64,000 nt of DNA from Deltaproteobacteria bacterium (lineage in GTDB: Bacteria > Desulfobacterota > Desulfuromonadia > Desulfuromonadales > BM103). Made by a program: the position numbers and the translations under genes. Shown here one piece after another: positions 20,069 to 27,792 of this stretch. Position 1 is the first letter of the stretch, and each line of letters starts with the position of its first letter. The notes under the pieces are model-generated. The model was not told the DNA's origin and made no database searches. It was given only the letters and a program-made list of their open reading frames with translations. The DNA is taken from NCBI GenBank assembly GCA_005774545.1, contig VAUL01000001.1:124001-188000 (forward strand), written 5' to 3'.

Positions 20069-20246
20069 GGCAGAGGCCTTTCGGATGACGGCGCACGCTT
20101 CGGCAGTGTGCGAATGCCAGGAAGAATATCATAACTTTCCCGGGGATGCATGGCCGATCCTCGAGAGATGCTGCGGGCAACAGACAGTTGCAAACGGAAC
20201 CGATCTGTGGGACAAGTGCAGCATCACCCGCAGCAGGCGACCGCTT

Positions 20247-21191
20247 ATGTACGAAACCCATTTCGGCTTGACGGAAAAACCCTTCAACCTGACCCCGAAT
20301 CCGCGCTTTTTGTTCTTGAGCCGGACCCATCAGGAAGCGCTTGCCCATCTGCGCTACGGGCTGGAGAACCGGACCGGCTTCATCGCCGTGACCGGTGAGG
20401 TCGGCACCGGCAAGACCACGATCCTCAGGCAGCTGTTCAGCCAGCTCGATGAATCGCGCTTCCGCCTGGCGATGATTTTCAACCCCAGCCTCGGGGTCAT
20501 GGAGCTGCTGCGCAGCGTCAACCGCGAATTCGGGCTGCCGGCGCGCAAGCGCAGCAATCCCGGCCTGGTCGAGGAGCTGAACGAGTTTCTCCTGGCCGAA
20601 AACCGTGCCGGACGGACGCCGATCCTGGTGGTCGACGAGGCGCAGAATCTCGAGGCCGATGTTCTCGAACAGATCCGGCTGCTGTCCAACCTCGAAACCG
20701 ACAGCGACAAGCTCATCCAGATCATCCTCGTCGGCCAGCCGGAGCTGGATGCTCTTTTGGCCCGCCCGGACCTGCGCCAGCTCGCCCAGCGCATTTCCGT
20801 GCGCTGCCGGCTCGATCCTCTCGACCAGCAGGAACTGTGCGAGTACGTGCGCCACCGGTTGCAGGTTTCCGGGGTCTACGGTGATCTTTTCGACGACCAG
20901 GCGCTCGCGGCCGCCTATCGTTGGACCGGCGGGGTGCCGCGGCTGATCAACGTCCTCTGCGACCGGGCGCTGCTCTGTGCGTATGCCGGCCAGCGCCACC
21001 GGGTTTCGCTCGCCGACGTGCGGCAGGCCATGGCGGAACTCGGGCCGGCACGGCGCCTGCTGCCAGGTCTCCGGAGCAGGCTTTCCCGATTGCGGGAGAT
21101 CTTTGCTGCCGAGAAACTCTCCTGGTATCTCGGCGCCGCCACTCTTTTGGAAGTCATCATTCTGATCTGGCTGGTCGGGACGTTCCTCTGA
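20247..21191 (+). CDS. gspA: GspA/ExeA-type AAA+ ATPase
   Basis: Probable ATPase that with GspB acts at the cell wall during type II secretion or type IV pilus assembly. The 314-residue product begins MYETHFGLTEKPFNLTPNPRF, the hallmark of the ExeA/GspA family, with Walker A GEVGTGKTT at residue 50 and Walker B ILVVDEAQN near residue 125. Sensor-like GQPELDALL and GVPRLINVLCDRAL follow. A single C-terminal membrane segment is at about 288-312; the peptidoglycan-binding tail of long ExeA is absent. The open frame extends upstream to 20067, but the family start is at 20247. gspB starts 15 bases after its stop. Confidence 0.87.
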   Translation: MYETHFGLTEKPFNLTPNPRFLFLSRTHQEALAHLRYGLENRTGFIAVTGEVGTGKTTILRQLFSQLDESRFRLAMIFNPSLGVMELLRSVNREFGLPARKRSNPGLVEELNEFLLAENRAGRTPILVVDEAQNLEADVLEQIRLLSNLETDSDKLIQIILVGQPELDALLARPDLRQLAQRISVRCRLDPLDQQELCEYVRHRLQVSGVYGDLFDDQALAAAYRWTGGVPRLINVLCDRALLCAYAGQRHRVSLADVRQAMAELGPARRLLPGLRSRLSRLREIFAAEKLSWYLGAATLLEVIILIWLVGTFL

Positions 21192-21206
21192 CCGCACGGA
21201 ACCCTC

Positions 21207-21935
21207 ATGAGTTCGATCCTTAAAGCACTCAAGAAACTTGAAGAAGAGCAAGCCGGACGGGCGTCGTCCGCGGCGGGCGGCGGAGGAGGGCAGTTCGTGG
21301 CCCCGTCGCGTGGCGGACGGCCGCTGCTGCTGCTGGTGTTCGGCATTGCCACGGGGCTGCTGCTGGCCGGTGGCCTGTACGTCCTCCTCGGGCAGAGGGC
21401 GGTGAGCACGGCAGCGCCGACGGCTTCGAACCCGACGAATCCGACCGTTGCAGCACCAATCGTGGCGACGCCGGCTGCCATCCCGGCGGTTTCGGCGGCG
21501 CCGGTTCGGCCGGCGGTCCCGCCAGCAGTAACCAGGCCTGCAGCCAAGGCCGCAAAGGCGGACAAGAGCCTTATTCCCGCCACCGCTTCTGAGCCCGCTG
21601 CCGTGACCCCTCAGGCTCCGGCTGTGGCTGTCCTTTCGGTTCAGCGCCCTGCTGCCGAAGAAGCGGCCGGCCGTCCTTCCGGCGAAGGCGTCGGCCAGGT
21701 GCAGATCGAACGGCGCGAAATCCCCGCCGCCGGTCAGCAGTGGGCGGCGCCGCAACTGGCGGTCAGCGAGGTTCTCCCGTCGTCGGGAGGCGAGCGCATG
21801 GCCATCGTCAACGGCCTGCCGGTCATGGAGGGGACGACGGTCGAGAATGCCGTGGTCAGGGAAATCCACCCGGACCGCGTGCTTTTCGTCATCGACGGCA
21901 AGAGCGTCGTCGTCCCGGTGTCCGCCACGAGATAG
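21207..21935 (+). CDS. gspB: GspB/ExeB-like general secretion protein
   Basis: Partner of the GspA-type ATPase. The 242-residue product starts MSSILKALKKLEEEQ, the conserved cytoplasmic start of GspB proteins, then a membrane segment at about 33-55. A long Ala/Pro/Thr-rich linker (about 60-170) follows, and a C-terminal domain beginning near residue 180. That domain contains LAVSEVLPSSGGERMAIVNG, then GLPVMEGTTVENA and VLFVIDGKSVVVPV, which match the periplasmic GspB domain. The rest of a type II secretion operon is not in the window. It converges with the ChaN-like gene with only 6 bases between the stop codons and no visible terminator. Confidence 0.87.
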   Translation: MSSILKALKKLEEEQAGRASSAAGGGGGQFVAPSRGGRPLLLLVFGIATGLLLAGGLYVLLGQRAVSTAAPTASNPTNPTVAAPIVATPAAIPAVSAAPVRPAVPPAVTRPAAKAAKADKSLIPATASEPAAVTPQAPAVAVLSVQRPAAEEAAGRPSGEGVGQVQIERREIPAAGQQWAAPQLAVSEVLPSSGGERMAIVNGLPVMEGTTVENAVVREIHPDRVLFVIDGKSVVVPVSATR

Positions 21936-21941
21936 TCCCGT

Positions 21942-22811
21942 CTAGAACGACCAGCCGTCCTCGCCTTCATCCAGCCAGAGATAGTCGGTGATCTCGGCGG
22001 TCACCCGGCCGCGCTCCACGCGTCCGGCGATTTCCGGCAGCACGACCCGGTAGGAAACGCTCATCTGCTCCAGCAACTGGCGGGGAATGCCGAACTTCCA
22101 GGCGTGCCCGCTGCCGGCCAGGACCACCACGCGGTGACGTGGATTCTCCTTGAGAAAGTCGCCGAGATGCCTGGCCATCATGGTGTCCCACAGCAGCTGC
22201 GCCTCGCAGAAGAAGAGATATTGCTGTGCATGACCGCCGTACCCGCCCATGGCGCGCCGGATGAATTCGCCGTAGGCGGGATCGACCCGGCACTGGACGT
22301 TGCCCAGGGCCTGGCGGTCCCGCTCCGGCAGGGCCGCAAAGCCGTGGCGGGCGACGCGGTTGCTGATGTCGCGCGGGATGTTGAGGCCGACCAGCGGCAC
22401 CTTGCTGCTCCGGGCGAATGTGAAGATGTCCCGGTATTGCTCCCACATGCTCCAGTGGTCATTGTAGACGCGCAGGAAACTGTCGAGCGGGTAGGTGCCG
22501 TCGATCCACAGGTCGAGGTCGTCCTGGCCGTCCCGGCGGAACATCTCCAGGCCGATGGCAAGCGGCACGGCATCGCGGGCGAGAGCGCGCAGGATGCTCA
22601 TCTGGGCCCGGTGGTGCCCGGTGCGGTCGTGGAGTTCGCCGATGAAGATGACGCGCGCCTTCTTCAGGTCGTGCAGCATCTCTTCCGGGGTGACCTCGCT
22701 GCGATCGGCAGCGCGGAGGATGTGCGGGTGGGCGAGGCCGGCGGTCGCGCCGAGCAGGGGGAGCAGTGCGGCAACCAGCAGCAGCCGGGCAATGCGCGCA
22801 TGGGTCTTCAT
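21942..22811 (-). CDS. ChaN-family haem-binding-like exported protein
   Basis: 289-residue exported protein. It has a Sec signal (MKTHARIARLLLVAALLPLLG, likely cleavage after GLA near residue 28) and no lipobox cysteine, unlike lipoprotein members of the family. The body matches the ChaN/DUF399 fold: VIFIGELHDRTGHH near residue 54, GLEMFRRDGQ, YNDHWSMWEQYRDIF, LNIPRDISNRV, AQLLWDTMMA and VVVLAGSGHAWKFGIP. In characterised members related residues hold haem cofactors; haem binding here is inferred. The start at 22811 is fixed by GGAGA 8 bases upstream and by its ATGA overlap with the stop of the M1 peptidase gene, which implies translational coupling. Confidence 0.85.
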   Translation of the reverse strand: MKTHARIARLLLVAALLPLLGATAGLAHPHILRAADRSEVTPEEMLHDLKKARVIFIGELHDRTGHHRAQMSILRALARDAVPLAIGLEMFRRDGQDDLDLWIDGTYPLDSFLRVYNDHWSMWEQYRDIFTFARSSKVPLVGLNIPRDISNRVARHGFAALPERDRQALGNVQCRVDPAYGEFIRRAMGGYGGHAQQYLFFCEAQLLWDTMMARHLGDFLKENPRHRVVVLAGSGHAWKFGIPRQLLEQMSVSYRVVLPEIAGRVERGRVTAEITDYLWLDEGEDGWSF

Positions 22812-24976
22812 GGCGGAGTCTCCGTGGGGAGCAGAACCTTCATCGGGGAGGCCGCCGGTTCCCATGTGGTTTTCACGAGATTGCGACCGGATGCGAAGAG
22901 CAGCAGGCTGTAGCGGCCGTAATGGCTGATCTTGGGGGCGACGGCTGCGGCGGCTGCGGTGGTTTCCGCCAGCAGGAGGGCGGTGGTCGCAGCCGCGTCG
23001 GGGGCCGTGACGACGGCGAACAGTGCATCGCCGGAACTCCCCTGCCAGGCGAAGGTGCCGTCGGGAGCGATTTCCAGCGAGGCGGGCAGCGTCGGTTGCA
23101 GCTCACGCCGGACGGGCCAGCCGAGCAGCAGCAGGTCGCGCCCGGCGAGTTGCGCGGGGGAGACGGACTGCTCGCCGCGCAGCTCGGCGTCTTCCCAGTG
23201 GAGCCCCCTGAGCAGGTCGCGGGCCGCCTCCCGCAACGGTTCCCGTCCTTCCGCCACCACTACCAGCGGTCGCTGCGGCTCGAGCAGATCGTTGACGGTC
23301 GCCGGAATCTCCTCCGGGGCCAGGCGACGGAACAGCTCGTTTTCCGGATCGGCCTCGAGGGCGGTCGGACGGTCTCCGGTCGCCAGGGAAAACGGCGTGC
23401 GCGGCCCGTTCAGGCGGATGGCATGATCGACGACGGCGCCGTTGGCTGCGGTCAGGCGCAGGGTGATGTCGAGCCGGTAGGGTTCGCCGTGCTGGCGTAT
23501 CGTGCCGCTGACCGTCCAGCCGCCGGCTGAGGGTTTGATGCGGACGCCATCGAGCGCCAGTCGCGGCGCCCCGGCGCGTTCGACCCACTGGGCAAAGAAC
23601 CAGCGCAGATCCCTGCCGGTTTCGCTGCTGAAGATCCGTTCGATCTCCCCCCATCCCAGCGACTTGCCGTTGCCTTCGGCCCCCATCCGTCGCAGACCCC
23701 TCCAGAAGGTCCGTTCACCGACTTCCCGCCGCAGCATGTGAAAGGTCATGGCTCCCTTGCCATAGCCGACAGCCTGCTGGTATTTGGCCATGCGGCCTTG
23801 GAAGGAACGCAGGGGGAAGTCGTTCCGGTCCGTGACCAGGGCGGCGTAGTCGCGCAGGATCTTGCGGCGGTAGTCGCGGGCTTCGGCGGCTCCCGCCCGT
23901 TCCTTGAGGAGGTAGTCGGCCAGGTAGGTGGTCAGCCCCTCGCTCCAGTTGCCCCGCGCATAGTCGACCTCGACGGCGTTGCCCCACCAGGAGTGGACGA
24001 TCTCGTGGGGAAGACTGGTGTCGAGCAGAAAGGGGAGGCGGATTACGCTGCTGCCGAGCAGGGTCCATGACGGCAGGCCGTAGCCCGTCGGCAGAAAGTT
24101 CTCGACGACAGCAAATTTGGGGTAGGGGTAAGGCCCGAGCAGTTCGCGGTAGAAGGCGAGGTGCCGGCGCATGGCGGCGAGATAGCCGGGGGCAAGCGCG
24201 GCGTTGTTCGCCGACAGAAAGGTCAGCAGCTGAATTCCGTCGAAATCATCGCGATCGACCGTGAAGGCCCCGGCACTCAAGGCCAGCCCTTCCATGGGGA
24301 GATCGCTCTGCCACGAGGTCACGGTTCTGCCGGCGCGGGTGGCCGAATGCAGCAGGCGGCCGGCCGTAACCGCCGTGACCCCGGCCGGGGCGCTAACCTC
24401 GATCCGGTGCCGGCCGCGCGCACCGGGGAGTTGGGGAAACCAGGGAACGCCGGCGGAGAGGTACGTTCCCTCTTCCCTGATGGTAGCGCTTATACCGAAG
24501 GACGGGTCTTCGATGCCGACCGTTTCCTGCGGGGGGATGGCGGTGAAATCGGCGCGGTAGCGGATCGTCAGTTGCTGCGCAGCCCTGCGCGCGGGTGCCG
24601 CGGCCTTGACGGTCAGCACGCCGCCGGCAAAGTCGTAAGGCACGGCGCTGCCGTTGAGTCGCAGGGATTCGATGACGGCCTGCGGGACCAACCGGAGGCG
24701 GAGCGACTGTGGCAGCGGCGCGATGGTCAGTTCTGCCGAGCCGATGAGACGGTGTGCCTCCGGGTGCAATTCGATGGCGAGATGATAATCTGTGGTGGCG
24801 GGCGCGGTTTCGCCGGCGGCCGCAGCATGTGCTGTCGTCGCCCCGCCCGGGAGCAGGAGGCCGAGCAGTGTTGCAGTAGTGCAGAATATCCCACAAAAAA
24901 CTGCGGATTTTTCCGCAACCTGCGCGGCAAGCTGTTGAATTTGTTTCGAAGTTATCCGGAATTGCGTAGTTTTCAC
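22808..24976 (-). CDS. M1-family (aminopeptidase N-like) metallopeptidase, exported
   Basis: Zinc aminopeptidase-like protein of about 722 residues, predicted periplasmic. A hydrophobic export signal with core LLGLLLPGG ends near TAHA. An N-terminal beta domain follows, then the gluzincin core HEIVHSWWGN (first zinc histidine codon at 24005-24007) with the downstream glutamate in NWSEGLTTYLADYLL. A C-terminal beta-rich region and a final domain of about 230 residues are not recognised. The GAMEN-like exopeptidase loop is not obvious. The start is uncertain: GTG at 24976, GTG at 24985 or TTG at 25012, none with a good ribosome site. 24976 leaves more room for promoters towards cusC. Its stop overlaps the ChaN-like start (ATGA). 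Confidence 0.8.
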   Translation of the reverse strand: MKTTQFRITSKQIQQLAAQVAEKSAVFCGIFCTTATLLGLLLPGGATTAHAAAAGETAPATTDYHLAIELHPEAHRLIGSAELTIAPLPQSLRLRLVPQAVIESLRLNGSAVPYDFAGGVLTVKAAAPARRAAQQLTIRYRADFTAIPPQETVGIEDPSFGISATIREEGTYLSAGVPWFPQLPGARGRHRIEVSAPAGVTAVTAGRLLHSATRAGRTVTSWQSDLPMEGLALSAGAFTVDRDDFDGIQLLTFLSANNAALAPGYLAAMRRHLAFYRELLGPYPYPKFAVVENFLPTGYGLPSWTLLGSSVIRLPFLLDTSLPHEIVHSWWGNAVEVDYARGNWSEGLTTYLADYLLKERAGAAEARDYRRKILRDYAALVTDRNDFPLRSFQGRMAKYQQAVGYGKGAMTFHMLRREVGERTFWRGLRRMGAEGNGKSLGWGEIERIFSSETGRDLRWFFAQWVERAGAPRLALDGVRIKPSAGGWTVSGTIRQHGEPYRLDITLRLTAANGAVVDHAIRLNGPRTPFSLATGDRPTALEADPENELFRRLAPEEIPATVNDLLEPQRPLVVVAEGREPLREAARDLLRGLHWEDAELRGEQSVSPAQLAGRDLLLLGWPVRRELQPTLPASLEIAPDGTFAWQGSSGDALFAVVTAPDAAATTALLLAETTAAAAAVAPKISHYGRYSLLLFASGRNLVKTTWEPAASPMKVLLPTETPP

Positions 24977-24979
24977 ATT

Positions 24980-24995
24980 TGGCACGGTGCGTGAA
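24980..24995 (+). promoter_or_regulatory. TGGCA-N6-GTGAA element upstream of cusC (copy 1)
   Basis: TGGCA (24980-24984), six bases, GTGAA (24991-24995), 41 bases before the cusC ATG. The spacing equals that of sigma54 -24/-12 promoters, but the -12 half departs from TTGCA. The same arrangement recurs at 31772-31787. It may be a degenerate sigma54 site or another factor's binding site. Confidence 0.35.
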
Positions 24996-25035
24996 GATAA
25001 GAGTTCACTCAATCCAAAACGGTTCAGGTTCCGTC

Positions 25036-26301
25036 ATGAAATTTTACCAGACAGTTGCAGTTCTTGTCGCCCTGTTGATTTTTGCCGTTCCGGGTCGGTC
25101 GCCGGGCGCCGCGCTTGACGATCTGGTTGCGGAAGCCCTGCGCGTCAATCCCGAGATCAAGGCGTCGGCCGCCCGGTGGGAGATGTTTACCCAAAAGGCG
25201 CGCCAGGCCGGATCGCTCGACGATCCGATGCTGATGGTCGGCATCGACAGCGGCCTGATCCGCGACCCCTTCGAATTTCGCGGCGACCCGGCAACCGCCA
25301 AAGTGATCGGCATCAGCCAGATGGTGCCGTTCTTCGGCAAGCGTGCTTTGGCCCGGGAGGCGGCCACGCATGAGGCCGCGGCGACCCGCTGGGAGGTGGA
25401 GGAGCGGAAGCTGGAACTGGCGGCCATGGTCAAGGAGACCTGGTATCAGCTCTATCTGGTCGATCGCTCCCTCACCATCCTCGATCGCTCGATTGCCAAT
25501 CTCGACGATCTGGCGCGATTCACCGAGGCGATGTACGGCGTTGGCCAGATCCGCCAGGCCGATGTGCTGCGCACCCAGGTCGAGCGCTCGAAAATGGAGG
25601 AGATGCGCCTGACGCTCAGGCAGCAGCGGCGCTCCCTCGAGATCGGGTTGAATACCCTGCTTGCCCGCCCGACGGTGACCGAGGTGGCGGTCGTCGGTGA
25701 GGTCGAACTGACCCCCGTATCCGTCGATACGGCGATGCTGGAGCGGTTGGCCGAGGAGAAACGTCCGCTGTTGCGGGCTCTGGCAGCGCGTATCGACAAG
25801 GCGAGGACGGAGCGCGTTCTGGCCGATCGCGAGTTTTACCCGGATTTCACCCTGTCGTTCGAATACATGCAGCGCGAACCGTCCATGGACGATCCCGGGG
25901 ATGACATGTACAACGCCAGCCTGAGCTTCAACCTGCCGGTGCAGCGCGAGCGCCGTCATGCCATGGTGGCCGAAAGCGAGGCGGCGCAACGCATGGCGGC
26001 GGAGGAGCTGAACATGACACGCAACACGATCCGCCAGGCCATCGCCGACCTGCTGGCGCAACTGGAACGTGACCGCCGGATGGCCGGGCTCTATCGCGAA
26101 GGGATTCTGCCGCAGGCCGGGGCGGCCCTGGAGTCGGCGCTGGCGGCCTACCGGGCGGGGAAGGGCGAGTTCATGCAGGTGCTCGACAGCCGCATGGCGT
26201 TGTTCAAGGTCGAAAACGACTATTATAAAGCGGTGGCCGAGCACCAGATGGAACTCGCCCGCCTCGAAGCAACGGTGGGCGCACCCCTGCCGGTTCAATG
26301 A
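25036..26301 (+). CDS. TolC-family outer-membrane efflux protein (CusC-like)
   Basis: Outer-membrane channel of a tripartite heavy-metal efflux pump. The 421-residue product has a signal peptide (MKFYQTVAVLVALLIFAVPG). It then has the alternating long-helix architecture of outer-membrane factor proteins: ALDDLVAEALRVNPEIKASAARWEM opens repeat one, followed by GISQMVPFFGKRALAREAA, and the second repeat ends with AALESALAAYRAGKGEFMQVLDSRMALF. No lipobox cysteine is visible, unlike E. coli CusC. ATG 25036 is chosen because the signal peptide follows it; the open frame runs upstream to 24979. cusB starts 10 bases after its stop, so the three pump genes form one operon. Confidence 0.88.
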   Translation: MKFYQTVAVLVALLIFAVPGRSPGAALDDLVAEALRVNPEIKASAARWEMFTQKARQAGSLDDPMLMVGIDSGLIRDPFEFRGDPATAKVIGISQMVPFFGKRALAREAATHEAAATRWEVEERKLELAAMVKETWYQLYLVDRSLTILDRSIANLDDLARFTEAMYGVGQIRQADVLRTQVERSKMEEMRLTLRQQRRSLEIGLNTLLARPTVTEVAVVGEVELTPVSVDTAMLERLAEEKRPLLRALAARIDKARTERVLADREFYPDFTLSFEYMQREPSMDDPGDDMYNASLSFNLPVQRERRHAMVAESEAAQRMAAEELNMTRNTIRQAIADLLAQLERDRRMAGLYREGILPQAGAALESALAAYRAGKGEFMQVLDSRMALFKVENDYYKAVAEHQMELARLEATVGAPLPVQ

Positions 26302-26311
26302 CGAGGGCTCT

Positions 26312-27784
26312 ATGACTCTTTCCGGAAAAGGCAAGGCACTCCTGGTTACCGCCGGTCTGCTCACGGCGCTTGGCGGCGGTTATTGGGCAGGGACGCTCAG
26401 CCACGATCATGGCGGCGAAGGCGGCGGCAAGCCGTCGGCCAGCGCCGAGAAGACCAAGTGGACGTGCGGCATGCACCCGTTCATCATCCAAGACGAGCCG
26501 GGGTTGTGCCCGATTTGCGGCATGCAGCTGACTCCGCTCAAGCCCGGCACGGGCGGCGGGGCGCAGGCCCCGGCCGAGCGCAGGATCAAGCACTGGGCCT
26601 CGCCGATGGACCCGACCTACGTGCGCGAAGCGCCGGGCAAGGACTCCATGGGCCACGACCTGGTGCCGGTCTATGAAGACGGCGGCGCCGGCGGCGGCAT
26701 TGCCGTCGATCCGGTGATCCAGCAGAGCATGGGGGTGCGTACGGCCGAGGTGACGGTGCGGAATCTCGACCGGACGCTGCGCGCCGTCGGTCTGGTGACG
26801 TTCGATGAAACCCGCCAGTATGCCGTCAACAGCAAGATCGAGGGGTGGATCGAGCGGTTGCACATCAACCAGACGGGGCAGCCGGTGCGCAAAGGCCAGC
26901 CGCTGCTGGAGATCTACAGCCCCGACCTGGTGGCCGCCCAGCAGGAGTATCTGCTGGCGCTGCAGCACAGCAAACACCAGGCGGCGAGTTCGTTCCCCGA
27001 AATCGCCGAGGGTGGCAAGCGCCTTTTGGAGGCCGCGCGCAGCCGTCTGCGCTACTGGGATATCTCGGATGCGCAGATCGATCAGCTTGAGCAGACCCGC
27101 CAGGTGCGCAGGACGCTGACCCTCTACAGCCCCTACGGCGGGATCGTCACCATGAAGAGGGCGCTGCAGGGGATGCGGGTGATGGCCGGCGAGGAGCTGC
27201 TGCAGATCGCCGATCTGTCGCGAGTCTGGGTCAATGCCGAAATTTACGAACAGGACGTCCCCTGGGTGAAGGTGGGCCAGCACGCCCGCGTCGAACTTGC
27301 CTACGCCCCGGGCAAGGCTCTGGAGGGGACGGTCGACTACATCTACCCCTACCTGGCCGGCGAGACGCGCACGGTCAGGGCTCGCATCGTCTTTACCAAC
27401 CCCGGCCTGGAACTCAAGCCCGACATGTATGCCAACGTGCAGATCGCCACCGAGTCGATCCGGGGTGTGCTGGCCATTCCCGCCGATGCCGTACTGCGCA
27501 GCGGCGCAGGGGCGGTGGTCTTCGTGGCCAGGGGCGACGGCAGATTCGATCCGCGTCCGGTCGAGACCGGGGCGGGCGGCGATGACGGCTACGTGCAGAT
27601 CCGTTCGGGACTGATGGCGGGCGAAAAGGTGGTGACCAGCGCCCAGTTCATGCTCGATTCTGAGAGCAAGCTGCGCGAGGCGATCCAGAAGATGACGGCT
27701 CCGCAGATGCCGGCAGCGCCCGCCGCGGCGCCGGGAACTCCGGCACCGGCTGACAAGCAGAAGCTGGAAGAACTGTTCAAATAG
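26312..27784 (+). CDS. cusB: Periplasmic adaptor of Cu/Ag RND efflux pump (CusB-like) with N-terminal metal-binding domains
   Basis: Membrane-fusion protein linking the inner pump and outer channel. The 490-residue product has an N-terminal membrane anchor (about 8-30) and a His/Gly-rich stretch. A heavy-metal-binding domain lies at about 49-76: CGMHPFIIQDEPGLCPICGM, with the YHxCPMHP-like cysteines and methionines. A second degenerate copy lies at about 93-123 (SPMDPTYVREAPGKDSMGH) in which the cysteines are replaced. The lipoyl/hairpin/barrel region follows: GWIERLHINQTGQPVRKGQPLLEIYSPDLV then LVAAQQEYLLAL, and VWVNAEIYEQD. The Pro/Ala-rich tail ends KLEELFK. It starts 10 bases after cusC and ends 8 bases before cusA. 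Confidence 0.9.
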   Translation: MTLSGKGKALLVTAGLLTALGGGYWAGTLSHDHGGEGGGKPSASAEKTKWTCGMHPFIIQDEPGLCPICGMQLTPLKPGTGGGAQAPAERRIKHWASPMDPTYVREAPGKDSMGHDLVPVYEDGGAGGGIAVDPVIQQSMGVRTAEVTVRNLDRTLRAVGLVTFDETRQYAVNSKIEGWIERLHINQTGQPVRKGQPLLEIYSPDLVAAQQEYLLALQHSKHQAASSFPEIAEGGKRLLEAARSRLRYWDISDAQIDQLEQTRQVRRTLTLYSPYGGIVTMKRALQGMRVMAGEELLQIADLSRVWVNAEIYEQDVPWVKVGQHARVELAYAPGKALEGTVDYIYPYLAGETRTVRARIVFTNPGLELKPDMYANVQIATESIRGVLAIPADAVLRSGAGAVVFVARGDGRFDPRPVETGAGGDDGYVQIRSGLMAGEKVVTSAQFMLDSESKLREAIQKMTAPQMPAAPAAAPGTPAPADKQKLEELFK

Positions 27785-27792
27785 GACATCCC

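Noticed and set aside
18528-21869. 1113-codon open frame antisense to or out of frame with glgP, gspA and gspB
   Set aside because: It spans three unrelated real genes and an intergenic region; Arg/Gln/Pro-rich translation typical of a wrong frame.
24980-24995. Confident sigma54 promoter for cusC
   Set aside because: The -24 half and the spacing fit, but the -12 half is GTGAA instead of TTGCA, so it is kept only as a candidate element.
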